Assembly: GCA_029003555.1 (NCBI GenBank)
Contig: JAQYCE010000060.1
Location: forward strand, 1-49,778
Source: Bacillota bacterium
GTDB lineage: Bacteria > Bacillota > Clostridia > Tissierellales > Peptoniphilaceae
Length of the DNA stretch: 49,778 nucleotides
Direction of reading: 5' to 3'
The translations under genes and the position numbers were made by a program. Position 1 is the first letter of the stretch; the number at the start of each line of letters is the position of its first letter. Below are positions 25,196-33,530 of the stretch, one piece after another. The notes under the pieces were generated by a model that saw nothing but the letters and a program-made list of their open reading frames with translations, ran no database searches and was not told where the DNA came from.

Positions 25196-26560
25196 ATGGG
25201 CAGGGAATTGGGATGCCGGGCCTTTTCGGATGATTATGGAAATATCATTATTGAAGCAGACGCCGGGCCGGGAAGGGAGGAGGACCCCTTCCTGATCCTC
25301 CAGGCTCATATGGACATGGTCTGCCGACGGGGATCCGGAGCCAACCGAGATCCGGCCTGTTATGGCGTGGACTGGTTTTTGGAGGACGGATGGATTCGAG
25401 CCAGGGAGACCAGCCTGGGCGCCGATAACGGAATTGGCCTTGCCACAGCCCTGGCTTTTATTTCCGAGGAAAAGGACCGCCCCGGGACCCGGCTCATCTT
25501 CACTAAGGAAGAGGAAGTGGGAATGGATGGGGCCAAGGCACTGGATCCTGATTTTTTATCCGGCGATTTCCTGATTAACCTTGATAGCGAGCAGGAAGGG
25601 ACCGCCGTTGACGCCAGCCCGGGTTCGGTTCTTGGCCACTTCCAATTGGACCTGGAACGGGATCCCCTTCCTGAGGGCTGGTCCCTGGCCCGGATCGAAT
25701 TAGGCGGCCTCCGCGGAGGTCACTCCGGCATTTCCATCCTGGATATTCATACCAATGCGATCAAGTCCATGGCCGAGCTCCTACGGAAGCTTCCGGAAGA
25801 CCTGGACTCTCGACTGGTCTCGATAAAAGCCGGTCTTGCGCCGAATGCCATCCCTGATTACGCTCTGGCCTTGGTCGCTTTTCCGGAGGGAAGAGAAAAT
25901 GCCTTCCGGGAGAGCCTGGAAGAGGTGGGAGGGAAAATGAAAGAAGCCCTCCTCAAGAGTGACCCGGATGTATTTATCACCATGACCCCTTCTTCCGAGC
26001 GAATTGACCCCCTCAGGAAAATGGTCAGTCAAAGGGTCCTCTCCCTCCTGGAATCCCTTCCTCACGGGATCCAAGACCTCTCGGAGGATAAAAGTCAGGC
26101 GGTGACGTCCACCAACCTTGCCTTGGTCGATACCAGTCATGAGGCCTTGACCTTTACCATTCTCTCCCGGTCCCTGTCATACACCCTTTTGGAAGAACTC
26201 AATGGAAGGATTCAGGAAATCAGCCGGGTCTTCCAGGCTTACGGAGACTTTCATTTGCTATATCCTGTGTGGGAATCCAAAGAAGACTCTTTACTCCGCA
26301 AGGCCTACCGGAAAGCCTATATGACGCTTTTTGGACAAGAGGTCAAAGTGCAGACCGTCCATACGGGACTGGAAGCCGGTATCTTTGCCAAGAAAAACCC
26401 GGATCTGGATATTCTCTCCATGGGGCCGACTATTGAACAGGCCCATACCCCCTTTGAACGATTGGATGCCCAATCCTGCCTCCGAAACTTCGATCTTCTC
26501 CGAGAATTGGTCAAAGAAATTTCATCAGGGGCTAGGGAAGAGGAGAGGGAAAGTGTATAA
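25196..26560 (+). CDS. pepD: PepD-type aminoacyl-histidine dipeptidase (M20), N-terminus out of frame
   Basis: Hydrolyses dipeptides with two metal ions. The visible ORF (454 residues) holds the first metal His in QAHMDMV, the bridging Asp region in LGADNGIGLA, the catalytic Glu pair in FTKEEEVGMDGA, and NLDSEQEG. It also has the lid-domain GGLRGGHSGI and the C-terminal TVHTGLEAGIF with the last metal His/Glu neighbourhood. Homologues begin with about 40 more residues; here these are encoded in the same frame from 25091 (VFRYFSKISAIARPSGHEE) but without any start codon. The proper start appears to be ATG 25041 in another frame. Either a real frameshift (pseudogene or altered protein) or a base error is present. 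ATG 25196 has only a weak, distant AAGG. Confidence 0.78.
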   Translation: MGRELGCRAFSDDYGNIIIEADAGPGREEDPFLILQAHMDMVCRRGSGANRDPACYGVDWFLEDGWIRARETSLGADNGIGLATALAFISEEKDRPGTRLIFTKEEEVGMDGAKALDPDFLSGDFLINLDSEQEGTAVDASPGSVLGHFQLDLERDPLPEGWSLARIELGGLRGGHSGISILDIHTNAIKSMAELLRKLPEDLDSRLVSIKAGLAPNAIPDYALALVAFPEGRENAFRESLEEVGGKMKEALLKSDPDVFITMTPSSERIDPLRKMVSQRVLSLLESLPHGIQDLSEDKSQAVTSTNLALVDTSHEALTFTILSRSLSYTLLEELNGRIQEISRVFQAYGDFHLLYPVWESKEDSLLRKAYRKAYMTLFGQEVKVQTVHTGLEAGIFAKKNPDLDILSMGPTIEQAHTPFERLDAQSCLRNFDLLRELVKEISSGAREEERESV

Positions 26561-26600
26561 TGGGGGAAAGCGATGACTTTAATTTTTGATGGAGGAGACT

Positions 26601-26972
26601 ATGACCGATAACAGCCAAAATGACCGTATCCAAGCGGATGAACATGGCCATGATTGCCAGTGTGGACACGATCATCATGACCACCAGAAGGAAAGCCTTT
26701 TATTGACCCTAGAGGACGATAGCCAGGTTGAATGTGAAGTTTTAGCCATTTATCCCCTGGAAGATAAGGAATATATTGCCCTCCTGGCAGTGGATGATGA
26801 AGACGGAAAAGTCTTGCTCTACGAATATCAAGAATCGCCGAACTCGGACGAAGTCGAATTAACGATGATTGAATCCGAGGAAGAATTTACCCGTGCTGCC
26901 GATGAATTCACCCGCCTGATGGATGAGGAAGAATTAGAGGCGGATGATTGGGAAGACGAGGATTTTGAGTAA
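26601..26972 (+). CDS. DUF1292 protein with His/Cys-rich N-terminus
   Basis: A 123-residue acidic protein. After a His/Cys-rich start (DEHGHDCQCGHDHHDHQ, probably metal-binding) comes the DUF1292 core (LLLTLEDDSQVECEVLAIYPLEDKEYIALLAVDD). A Glu/Asp tail follows. Proteins of this family (YrzB type) are widespread in Bacillota; the function is unknown. GGAGGAG stands before ATG 26601, so the ORF-track start at 26586 is not used. A TATAAT overlaps the pepD stop, about 45 bases upstream, and could be its promoter, though no -35 is apparent. Confidence 0.85.
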   Translation: MTDNSQNDRIQADEHGHDCQCGHDHHDHQKESLLLTLEDDSQVECEVLAIYPLEDKEYIALLAVDDEDGKVLLYEYQESPNSDEVELTMIESEEEFTRAADEFTRLMDEEELEADDWEDEDFE

Positions 26973-27033
26973 GTCCTGGCCCGGACAATATTGTAACCAA
27001 TGAAAAGAAGGAATAAATAGAAAGAGGGTAGAC

Positions 27034-27453
27034 ATGCTGACATTTGTTTTAGGACCATCCGGATCCGGAAAAACCAACTATCTGATTCAGGAAGCGAATG
27101 CTGAAAAGCGATCCGGCAATGGAAATATTGTCTTCATCGACTCCGATAATGCACAGATTTTCTCCCTGGACCATGACGTTCGCCTAATTGATGCCCATGA
27201 ATTTGGGATCGATAACCTGGATCTATTGGAAGGCTTTTTAGCCGGTATCGTTGCTTCTGACTATGATATTGAGAAGCTCTATCTGGATGGTCTTTATGAT
27301 TTAATCGATTTTTCGGATAAGATCCATGACCTGATTCCCCGCTTCCGCCAACTTGCGGATAAGAACAATGTTCAGATTTATATGGGTTTAGCCCTGAAGA
27401 AGGAAGATTTCCCGGTGGATGCCGATCTTCAATTTGTGGAGCTGGACGACTAA
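27034..27453 (+). CDS. Small P-loop protein of unknown function
   Basis: A 139-residue protein beginning almost at once with a Walker A motif, LGPSGSGKT (residues 6-14), then NIVFIDSDN and a possible Walker B-like strand (IEKLYLDGLYD). It has no ABC signature, no GTPase motifs and no membrane segment. The C-terminal half (IPRFRQLADKNNVQIYMGLALKKEDFP) looks like the second half of a RecA/AAA-like core, so it may be a minimal ATP-binding domain. I do not recognise a named family. AGAGGG precedes the ATG. A terminator follows closely; neighbours are a DUF1292 protein and a pseudouridine synthase, which give no firm clue. Confidence 0.75.
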   Translation: MLTFVLGPSGSGKTNYLIQEANAEKRSGNGNIVFIDSDNAQIFSLDHDVRLIDAHEFGIDNLDLLEGFLAGIVASDYDIEKLYLDGLYDLIDFSDKIHDLIPRFRQLADKNNVQIYMGLALKKEDFPVDADLQFVELDD

Positions 27454-27465
27454 GTTTCAAGCAAG

Positions 27466-27500
27466 CGAAGCGGCGCTTCCTCCGGAAGCGCTGTTTTTTT
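27466..27500 (+). terminator. Intrinsic terminator after the P-loop gene
   Basis: GCGCTTCC-TCC-GGAAGCGC (extendable by wobble pairs on the outside) followed by seven T, 20 bases after the stop. Confidence 0.88.
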
Positions 27501-27559
27501 ACCCTTTTTCTATTCGCTCATTTGGGTTAGTAGAAAAGGAAAGGGAAGGAGACGGGGAA

Positions 27560-28522
27560 ATGCGTGAAATTGAAATTGGACCGAATGATGGGGGACAGCG
27601 CCTGGATCGCTTCCTTTCCAAATATCTGCCCAAAGCATCCCCATCTTTCCTTCAAAAGCAGGTCAGGAAAAAGAAGATTAAGGTGAACAAGCAGAGGGCA
27701 AGAGCGGAGCAAATGATCGAGACGGGGGACCGGATCCAATTTTATCTCTATGAGGAGGTCCTTCAACCTTTGGAAGAGGAAGTTAGGTCCGCTCGGTCAA
27801 GAATTTCGCTTTCCATCCTCTATGAGGATGACCATATCTGTATTATTGACAAGCCGGCCGGCCTCCTTTCCCATGCCGCTTCGAAAAAGGATTACGGGAA
27901 TAACCTGGTCGATGCCCTTGAAGCCTACCTGATCGATAAGGGGGACTATGTCCCTCGCCTGGAGCACTCTTTCCGACCCGCCCTGGCCAACCGCCTGGAT
28001 TTTAATACAGCAGGCCTGGTTATTGGCCTGAAGAGCCATAGAGGAGCCCTGGCCATCAATAGGGCACTTTCCGAAGGAAGGATTGACAAGTACTACAAGG
28101 CCTATTGCCATGGTTTTATGGAAGGTCATTTTACTATCGACCGACCCCTGAAAAAGCAGGGACAGACCATGGCGCTTTCTCCGGAGGGTCAGGAGGCCAT
28201 CACGGAGGTTGAAGTCTTGGAAGGCCATCCGGATTGGTCTTACATCCAAGTCCGCCTCCGGACCGGACGATACCACCAAATTCGAGCCCACCTGGCCTCC
28301 ATCGGTCACCCCCTGGTCGGGGACCGACGATACGGAAAAAAGGGAAGTGGGGCCTTTTCCCACCAACTCCTTCTTTCTTCCGGCCTGGTTTTCCATGAGA
28401 TTGAGGGGATGGATGAACTGGAGGGGCTGAAAGTTTTTTCCAACCAGAGGGCTGAATTTGATAGACTGAAGCTAGCGGTTGATCGAGCATTCCAAAATGA
28501 AAGGGGGATCCATGGCTGTTAA
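27560..28522 (+). CDS. RluA-family pseudouridine synthase with S4 domain
   Basis: Converts uridine to pseudouridine in ribosomal or transfer RNA. From ATG 27560 it has 320 residues. An S4 RNA-binding domain at about 11-65 (QRLDRFLSKYLPKASPSFLQKQVRKKKIKVN) is followed by the catalytic domain. The active Asp147 is in the motif NRLDFNTAG; the usual preceding His is Asn here. IIDKPAGLLSH and the closing RYHQIRAHLASIGHPLVGDRRYG are typical. The exact target (RluC/RluD type) cannot be read from sequence. The ORF-track start at 27419 overlaps the upstream gene and terminator; GAAGGAGA precedes 27560. Overlaps the next gene by 11 bases. Confidence 0.9.
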   Translation: MREIEIGPNDGGQRLDRFLSKYLPKASPSFLQKQVRKKKIKVNKQRARAEQMIETGDRIQFYLYEEVLQPLEEEVRSARSRISLSILYEDDHICIIDKPAGLLSHAASKKDYGNNLVDALEAYLIDKGDYVPRLEHSFRPALANRLDFNTAGLVIGLKSHRGALAINRALSEGRIDKYYKAYCHGFMEGHFTIDRPLKKQGQTMALSPEGQEAITEVEVLEGHPDWSYIQVRLRTGRYHQIRAHLASIGHPLVGDRRYGKKGSGAFSHQLLLSSGLVFHEIEGMDELEGLKVFSNQRAEFDRLKLAVDRAFQNERGIHGC

Positions 28523-29204
28523 AATTCTTTTGGTTGAAGATGAAGAAGCCATCCGGAAGTTCACAAGGATCAATTTAGAACAGGAAGGATGGAAAATCTA
28601 TGAGGCGGAAAGCGGGGAGGAAGGATTGGAGCTAGCCCGCCGGGTAGAGCCGGACCTGGCTATCCTGGACCTTATGCTTCCCGGCATTTCCGGTTATGAA
28701 GTTTGTGAAACCCTTCGCCGTGAAAGGCCGAAAATCGGAATTATCATGCTTACGGCAAAAAGCCAGGATGTGGACCGGATTCTGGGCTTGGAGAAGGGGA
28801 CGGACGACTACATGATCAAGCCCTTTAACCCCCATGAGCTTGTCCTCCGGATCCAGTCCCTGATTCGCAGGTTGGACATCGATACGGGTGAAGAAGAGTT
28901 GAGGATTGAGCAAGGTCCCTTTGTTCTTGACCTGGAAGCCAGAACGCTTTATAAAGAGGGTCGGGAAATTGACTTAACCCCAACAGAGCTGTCCATCATC
29001 AAGCTCTTCTTCGAGGAGTCGGGCAAGGCCTTAAGCCGGGATTCCATCCTGTCCGCCATCTGGGGAGAAGACTATAATGGGGAGACCAAAATTGTCGATG
29101 TCAATGTGCGAAGAATTCGGGCTAAGGTGGAAGAAAATCCGGCCAAGCCTGTCTATTTAGAAACTGTATGGGGAGTGGGATACCGGTGGAAGAAGATCAA
29201 GTAA
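28512..29204 (+). CDS. OmpR/PhoB-family response regulator
   Basis: DNA-binding regulator of a two-component system, 230 residues. The receiver domain has acidic Glu9/Asp10, phospho-acceptor Asp53 in AILDLMLPG, Thr81 and Lys103 (MIKPFNPHEL). The C-terminal winged helix is of OmpR type (LTPTELSIIKLFFEESGKALSRD...VDVNVRRIRAKVEENP...ETVWGVGYRWK). ATG 28512 lies inside the end of the pseudouridine synthase gene with AAAGGGGG upstream. The cognate kinase gene overlaps its 3' end. Targets are not known; the neighbouring lipoprotein is a candidate partner. Confidence 0.93.
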   Translation: MAVKILLVEDEEAIRKFTRINLEQEGWKIYEAESGEEGLELARRVEPDLAILDLMLPGISGYEVCETLRRERPKIGIIMLTAKSQDVDRILGLEKGTDDYMIKPFNPHELVLRIQSLIRRLDIDTGEEELRIEQGPFVLDLEARTLYKEGREIDLTPTELSIIKLFFEESGKALSRDSILSAIWGEDYNGETKIVDVNVRRIRAKVEENPAKPVYLETVWGVGYRWKKIK

Positions 29205-30643
29205 AAATCGAATCCAGGGCGAAGGATTTTCGGCGAAATACCCATACGGTGACGGATACTATTTCCTTTCGAGTAATGGGTCTTTTTGCCGTGGTCATTT
29301 TTTTAGTCATCTTGGTTTTTGAGCTCTTTTACCTCCACTCGACCAAGTCCTATTATTATGAGAATGTCGCAGCCACCCTTTCCACTCAAGCCAACTATAA
29401 CTCTGACCTTTTTCTGACCTATCTATCCAACCAGGACTTGAATGCCGTCGTTACTGAAAATAAAAACCAGTTTTACCGGTCCAATGCTTCTCAGGTACAG
29501 ATTCTTTCGAATTCCGGCAAGGTGCTGTTTGACTCCATTGCCTCCAAGCAATTGGGGACGGTTTTGGAGACCTCGGATGTGAAGGAGGCCCAGGAAAACC
29601 GGACCGGCCATCTGGTTTATACGCCATCCTACACCGATGAGCCCGTGATGTCCCTCTCTCAACCCCTTTGGAACCAGACCAACCAGGTGGGAATCCTGCG
29701 TTTGACCACCTCTTTGGATCCGGTGAATTCCATGATCAACCAGAGGGTCCTCCTTTCCCTGGTTTTTGCGGTCTTTGCCCTTATCCTGGGTGTCACCATT
29801 TCCTTCTTTGTTTCCGCTTCGATTTTAAAGCCCATTAAAAATTTAACCCGGGTGGCCAACAAGTTGGCCGATGGTCAGTTGGACGTTCGAGCGGATGAGG
29901 ACAACATGGGGGAAATTGGGGACTTGGCTCGGACCATGAATATTATGTCGGACAACCTCCAGGAGAAAGACAAGCTCAAGAACGACTTCATCTCCTCCAT
30001 ATCCCATGAGCTAAGGACCCCCATGACCTCCATTAAAGGATGGTCCATCACCCTTCAGACCCCGGGGATCAGCCAGGAAATCCAGGAAGAAGGATTAAAG
30101 ATTATTGAGAAGGAATCCGAGCGTCTTTCCGCCATGGTAGAGGATCTCTTGGATTTTTCCCGCTTTTCTTCCGGACGGATCAAACTGTCCAAGACGGAAA
30201 TTGACCTGGTTGACGTGGCCAACCACCTTATTTCCCAGGTCCGTCCAAGGACCCAGGAAAAGAAGATTGATGTGGTTTACCGCTACAGCTCTAACGTCAT
30301 TCCTATCATGGCTGATGAAAACCGGATTAAGCAGATGTTCCTTAACGTCCTGGATAATGCCATCAAGTTCACGAATGAGGGGGGGACCATTTTCTTTGAG
30401 ATTCAGGAAGAAGATAACATGGTTACTGCCTCGATTACCGATACCGGGATCGGGATTTCTGAAGAAGAAATCCACCTGGTGACCGAGAAGTTTTGGAAGG
30501 GATCTTCCACCCATTCCCATTCCGGCCTGGGCCTTTCCATTTGCGAAGAGATTGCTAAAGCCCACGGAGGCTCATTAACCATTAAGTCAAAGCTGGGGGC
30601 AGGGACAACGGTCACCATGGTCCTGCCGGTTTCCCTGGTCTAG
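29168..30643 (+). CDS. Sensor histidine kinase with HAMP domain
   Basis: Membrane sensor kinase, 491 residues. The first span is at about 34-55, followed by an extracellular sensing region of about 140 residues, the second span at about 194-218, HAMP to about 270, and HisKA with phospho-acceptor His280 (SSISHELRTP). The HATPase domain has the N box LNVLDNAIKFT, DTGIGI and GLGLSICEEIAKAHGG. The ORF-track ATG 29168 overlaps the regulator gene by 37 bases; GTG 29186 is an alternative start with GGGGAG upstream, and I cannot decide between them. The layout resembles PhoR/ResE-type kinases; the signal is unknown. Confidence 0.92.
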   Translation: MGSGIPVEEDQVKIESRAKDFRRNTHTVTDTISFRVMGLFAVVIFLVILVFELFYLHSTKSYYYENVAATLSTQANYNSDLFLTYLSNQDLNAVVTENKNQFYRSNASQVQILSNSGKVLFDSIASKQLGTVLETSDVKEAQENRTGHLVYTPSYTDEPVMSLSQPLWNQTNQVGILRLTTSLDPVNSMINQRVLLSLVFAVFALILGVTISFFVSASILKPIKNLTRVANKLADGQLDVRADEDNMGEIGDLARTMNIMSDNLQEKDKLKNDFISSISHELRTPMTSIKGWSITLQTPGISQEIQEEGLKIIEKESERLSAMVEDLLDFSRFSSGRIKLSKTEIDLVDVANHLISQVRPRTQEKKIDVVYRYSSNVIPIMADENRIKQMFLNVLDNAIKFTNEGGTIFFEIQEEDNMVTASITDTGIGISEEEIHLVTEKFWKGSSTHSHSGLGLSICEEIAKAHGGSLTIKSKLGAGTTVTMVLPVSLV

Positions 30644-30653
30644 GAGGATCTTT

Positions 30654-32186
30654 ATGCGCCATTCTTTTTCTCGTTCAATAATGAAAGGGACAATCCTGGT
30701 CCTTCTTTTTTGTCTCTTCCTGACCGCCTGTAGTTCAGGATCCGGTGACTCAAACACGGTCACCTTGGATACCATTGAAGCCCCTAAAAACCAAGATCTT
30801 CCCTTAATCGGCCTCTGGCGGATATCGAAAATCCTCCCGTCCGGCTCGCAGAATGGGGTGAAGCTTGCTTTCAAGGAAGATGATACCTTTTGCCTGACTC
30901 CCCAGCTGGTGGCGATCAAGGATTACATCACCAATAAACCAACCTTTTCAGCCAAGTTTGTTCGCTTGGATGATTATCTGAAGAGCCGTCTAATCAATAT
31001 ATCCGCCAAGGAACTGAAGGCAGAGGAAGCCACGATATTGATGATTCGTGACTCCGATGTTTTTTCCCTGGACTTGGTCGAACTCAGTGATGGTCGAGTT
31101 TTCTTTATCTATGATTCCACCCTCTACTTCCTGACCAAAGAAAGCAACCAGGTTCCCCAGAAAATGGTAGAGAACTATTTGAAATTTTCTGCGGTCAAGG
31201 AGGTCAAGCAGCCTGGATTGGCAACCAAGAACCTCCGCATGAGCCTGGTCGGCGTCCGTGAGACGGTGGAAACCGATGATGGAGAGCCGGTGGATTCTTA
31301 TTCGACCTACATGATTTTTGATGACCCCAAGAGCGAAAAGCCGATTATCTCGAAAACCACGGGGCTTTTTACTGTGGATAGTGAAAACCAGGCCTATATC
31401 CTGGCCTATGAGCCCTCCCGAATCAACCCCCAAACCAAGCTCCGACAGGGTAAATTTCTTTATTACTCCGCATCCGATCCGGACAGGAAAAAGGCGGAGG
31501 TTCTCATGGATCAGAACGCCCGCCAAGTGACCTATTTGGGAAATAACATGGTCTCTTTTTCCAGGAAGAATCCTGCAGCAAAAAAGGAAGCCCCCCGGAA
31601 GTATGAGCTACGTCGCCTGGATGACCTGGTGGTTCCTCTTTCCCTTTCCGTTAAAGACATTGCCCCTTTGAGCGAGGTCCAGGCCTTTAAGGAGCAGATT
31701 CAAACCCAGAAGTCCTTCACTGACCCCCAGGGATTGATCAAAGACAATGATGAAGAAACGGATCTTTATAACATCGGAGTCATCCGGGAAACCGTCAACT
31801 GGTCCTTTGTCACCTCCAAGTTTTGGAAGGTGGGGGAGCGCTATGTCAGCGCCCTGATCCCTATCAACTTAACCACAGACCTTCCTATCTTCGAAACCAG
31901 CAAGAACCCGGTATCCTGGTCCAAGGTTACTACACGATTTACCGGGGTCCAAACCGCCTCGTCACCTCCGGACCAGGACCTGATTTTAGTAAAAACAGAG
32001 GATGAACTCCATTATTTTCACCTTTCTCAGGGATCTCTGGACCCCCAATCCGCCGTGTCCATACAGCTCAAGTCGGATTCCTCGGTGGTCTCCATTGCCC
32101 ACTATAGCGGAGATGCGGCTTCCATCATTCGGGACCAATTCCTCCACCAGCGCCTGTCACAGCCCCAAATCATTTACAATAATTAA
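30654..32186 (+). CDS. Lipoprotein of unknown function in a two-component operon
   Basis: A 510-residue protein with a lipoprotein signal: hydrophobic GTILVLLFCLFLTAC with the lipobox LTAC (Cys26). AGGAGG precedes the ATG, 10 bases after the kinase stop, so it belongs to the regulator-kinase operon. The mature part is rich in beta-type stretches (for example VFSLDLVELSDGRVFFIYDSTLYFL) and has no catalytic motif I recognise. It might sense a ligand for the kinase, or bind the wall or an envelope factor; neither is shown by sequence. Codon use looks like its neighbours. The 3' end overlaps the convergent GIY-YIG gene by 4 bases. Confidence 0.8.
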   Translation: MRHSFSRSIMKGTILVLLFCLFLTACSSGSGDSNTVTLDTIEAPKNQDLPLIGLWRISKILPSGSQNGVKLAFKEDDTFCLTPQLVAIKDYITNKPTFSAKFVRLDDYLKSRLINISAKELKAEEATILMIRDSDVFSLDLVELSDGRVFFIYDSTLYFLTKESNQVPQKMVENYLKFSAVKEVKQPGLATKNLRMSLVGVRETVETDDGEPVDSYSTYMIFDDPKSEKPIISKTTGLFTVDSENQAYILAYEPSRINPQTKLRQGKFLYYSASDPDRKKAEVLMDQNARQVTYLGNNMVSFSRKNPAAKKEAPRKYELRRLDDLVVPLSLSVKDIAPLSEVQAFKEQIQTQKSFTDPQGLIKDNDEETDLYNIGVIRETVNWSFVTSKFWKVGERYVSALIPINLTTDLPIFETSKNPVSWSKVTTRFTGVQTASSPPDQDLILVKTEDELHYFHLSQGSLDPQSAVSIQLKSDSSVVSIAHYSGDAASIIRDQFLHQRLSQPQIIYNN

Positions 32187-32500
32187 TTATGTTTTTTATG
32201 ATTTGCCAGAAAGTCCTCTTCCATTTGCCCGGGGGAGGGCTTTTTTCGGATCAAGACTTCCTTTTGCCTATGGCTACATTTTTTAATGGCCGACTCCAGC
32301 CTCATGGCGGTGGACCGTGAGGAGAAGGACCATGAGGCTACTAGACGGACCGGCCTTCGGGACCGGGTGTACTTAGCCCCCCGCCCCTCCTGGTGGAGGC
32401 GGACCCGGTCTTCAAGGGACCGGGCGTAGCCGGTGTAATAGGTCCCATCGGAACATCTCAGAATATAGGTGGTAAAAGTCTTTTCTTCATTCGACATCAT
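32183..32500 (-). CDS. GIY-YIG domain protein (UPF0213/YazA-like)
   Basis: A 105-residue single-domain GIY-YIG protein. The motif pair appears as TYILRCSDGTYYTGYARSLEDRVRLH, followed by AKYTRSRRPVRLVASWSF and the metal-site Glu in MRLESAIKK. This is the usual length of the YazA/YhbQ group of putative structure-specific nucleases, whose role is not well settled. The start overlaps the 3' end of recX by 14 bases on the - strand, so the two are an operon. Convergent with the lipoprotein gene. Confidence 0.88.
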   Translation of the reverse strand: MMSNEEKTFTTYILRCSDGTYYTGYARSLEDRVRLHQEGRGAKYTRSRRPVRLVASWSFSSRSTAMRLESAIKKCSHRQKEVLIRKKPSPGQMEEDFLANHKKHN

Positions 32501-33128
32501 GGCCCTCCATCTCCAGCTTAGCCTTCATGGCTTGGAGGACCAAACCGGAGGGAAAACCCCTTCGGACCAGGGCCTGGTAGGTCCGGTTAAAGTCCTTAGG
32601 GTCGGAAAGATTTCGCCGGCCATATTTCCTTTCAAGGAGGCTTATAATATTTTCCCGCTCCCGGTCTTCATCCAACCCATCTAAAGCGGCCTTGATTAGG
32701 TCAGGGGAGACCCCCTTTTGGCGGAGCATGGCAAAGATTTTTCTTTTTGACCAGGACTTGGTCCGGGCCTTTTCCTGGGCATAGCGGCCGGCATAGCGGG
32801 CATCATCAACCAGGCCTCGTTTTTCAAGCCAGGCCAGGACATCCCGGCGGACCTCTTTGCGGATGCCTTCTCGAACCAGCTTCTGGTCGATTTCGAAAGC
32901 GGTCCTCGGCTGGTAAAGGGCGAAGTTTTCCCCTCGGTAACGGGCCAGGTTTCTCTGGTCTTCATCCTCCATGAAGTCATGGATTTCCGGGGATATGGAA
33001 TGGCCCTTATGGAGGGCCAGCTTGATGTAGCTTTCATAGGAGAGGTGGAAGATTTCCCCGTTGGAGATTTGGTAGACAAACCAGTTTTTCTTCTCATCGT
33101 ATTCAATTTTTTCGATTCTCATGGTCAT
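32487..33128 (-). CDS. recX: Regulatory protein RecX
   Basis: Modulates RecA filaments. The protein has 213 residues of mostly three-helix RecX repeats: RREVRRDVLAWLEKRGLVDDARYAGRYAQEKARTKSWSKRKIFAMLRQKGVS is the core signature (LxxKGLIDDxxYAxxFVxxR type), followed by FNRTYQALVRRGFP. The N-terminal part (IEKIEYDEKKNWFVYQISNGEIF) fits longer Bacillota RecX proteins. AAAGGA lies 6 bases before ATG 33128 on the - strand; a second ATG two codons in is possible. Divergent from ydbC. Confidence 0.88.
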   Translation of the reverse strand: MTMRIEKIEYDEKKNWFVYQISNGEIFHLSYESYIKLALHKGHSISPEIHDFMEDEDQRNLARYRGENFALYQPRTAFEIDQKLVREGIRKEVRRDVLAWLEKRGLVDDARYAGRYAQEKARTKSWSKRKIFAMLRQKGVSPDLIKAALDGLDEDRERENIISLLERKYGRRNLSDPKDFNRTYQALVRRGFPSGLVLQAMKAKLEMEGHDVE

Positions 33129-33156
33129 TGTCTATCCTTTCATCTCATCCCACCGT

Positions 33157-33185
33157 TTGTCCTTTTTCATGGCTTACTTTATGAT
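33157..33185 (+). promoter_or_regulatory. Promoter of the ydbC operon
   Basis: TTGTCC, 17-base spacer, TATGAT, in the 152-base gap between divergent recX and ydbC. Confidence 0.5.
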
Positions 33186-33280
33186 ACACTAAAAAAACGG
33201 TTTATACGGCAGGTCCGGCGGGATGACAGATCTTTGAAACAACATAGTCCCTTATCGGACGCAAAAAAGGAGGAAAGCAA

Positions 33281-33505
33281 ATGGCTGAGATTAAATATGA
33301 CTTAGTGGAGCGACTGGGTGTTTTAAGCACCGATGCCAAAGGATGGACCAAGGAACTCAACCTGGTCTCTTGGAATGAACGCCCGGCCAAATATGATATG
33401 CGGTCCTGGAACCCCGACCATACACGGATGTCCAAAGGCATCACCTTCAGTGAAGATGAGGCCCAGGTCCTCCTCACCATCCTCCAGGATGAATTCAAAA
33501 ATTAA
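33281..33505 (+). CDS. YdbC-family PC4-like nucleic-acid-binding protein
   Basis: A 74-residue protein matching the bacterial PC4-like YdbC family. The core KGWTKELNLVSWNERPAKYDMRSWNPDHTRMSKGITFSEDE is almost the family consensus. Such proteins bind single-stranded DNA as dimers and may assist transcription or repair. AAAGGAGG stands 7 bases before the ATG. It is followed 25 bases later by the CYTH gene. Confidence 0.9.
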   Translation: MAEIKYDLVERLGVLSTDAKGWTKELNLVSWNERPAKYDMRSWNPDHTRMSKGITFSEDEAQVLLTILQDEFKN

Positions 33506-33530
33506 AGAGAGAAAAGAAAGCAGGTAGAGG

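Noticed and set aside
26545-26560. TATAAT across the pepD stop as a firm promoter for the DUF1292 gene
   Set aside because: No acceptable -35 at 16-18 bases; left only as a remark in the gene entry.
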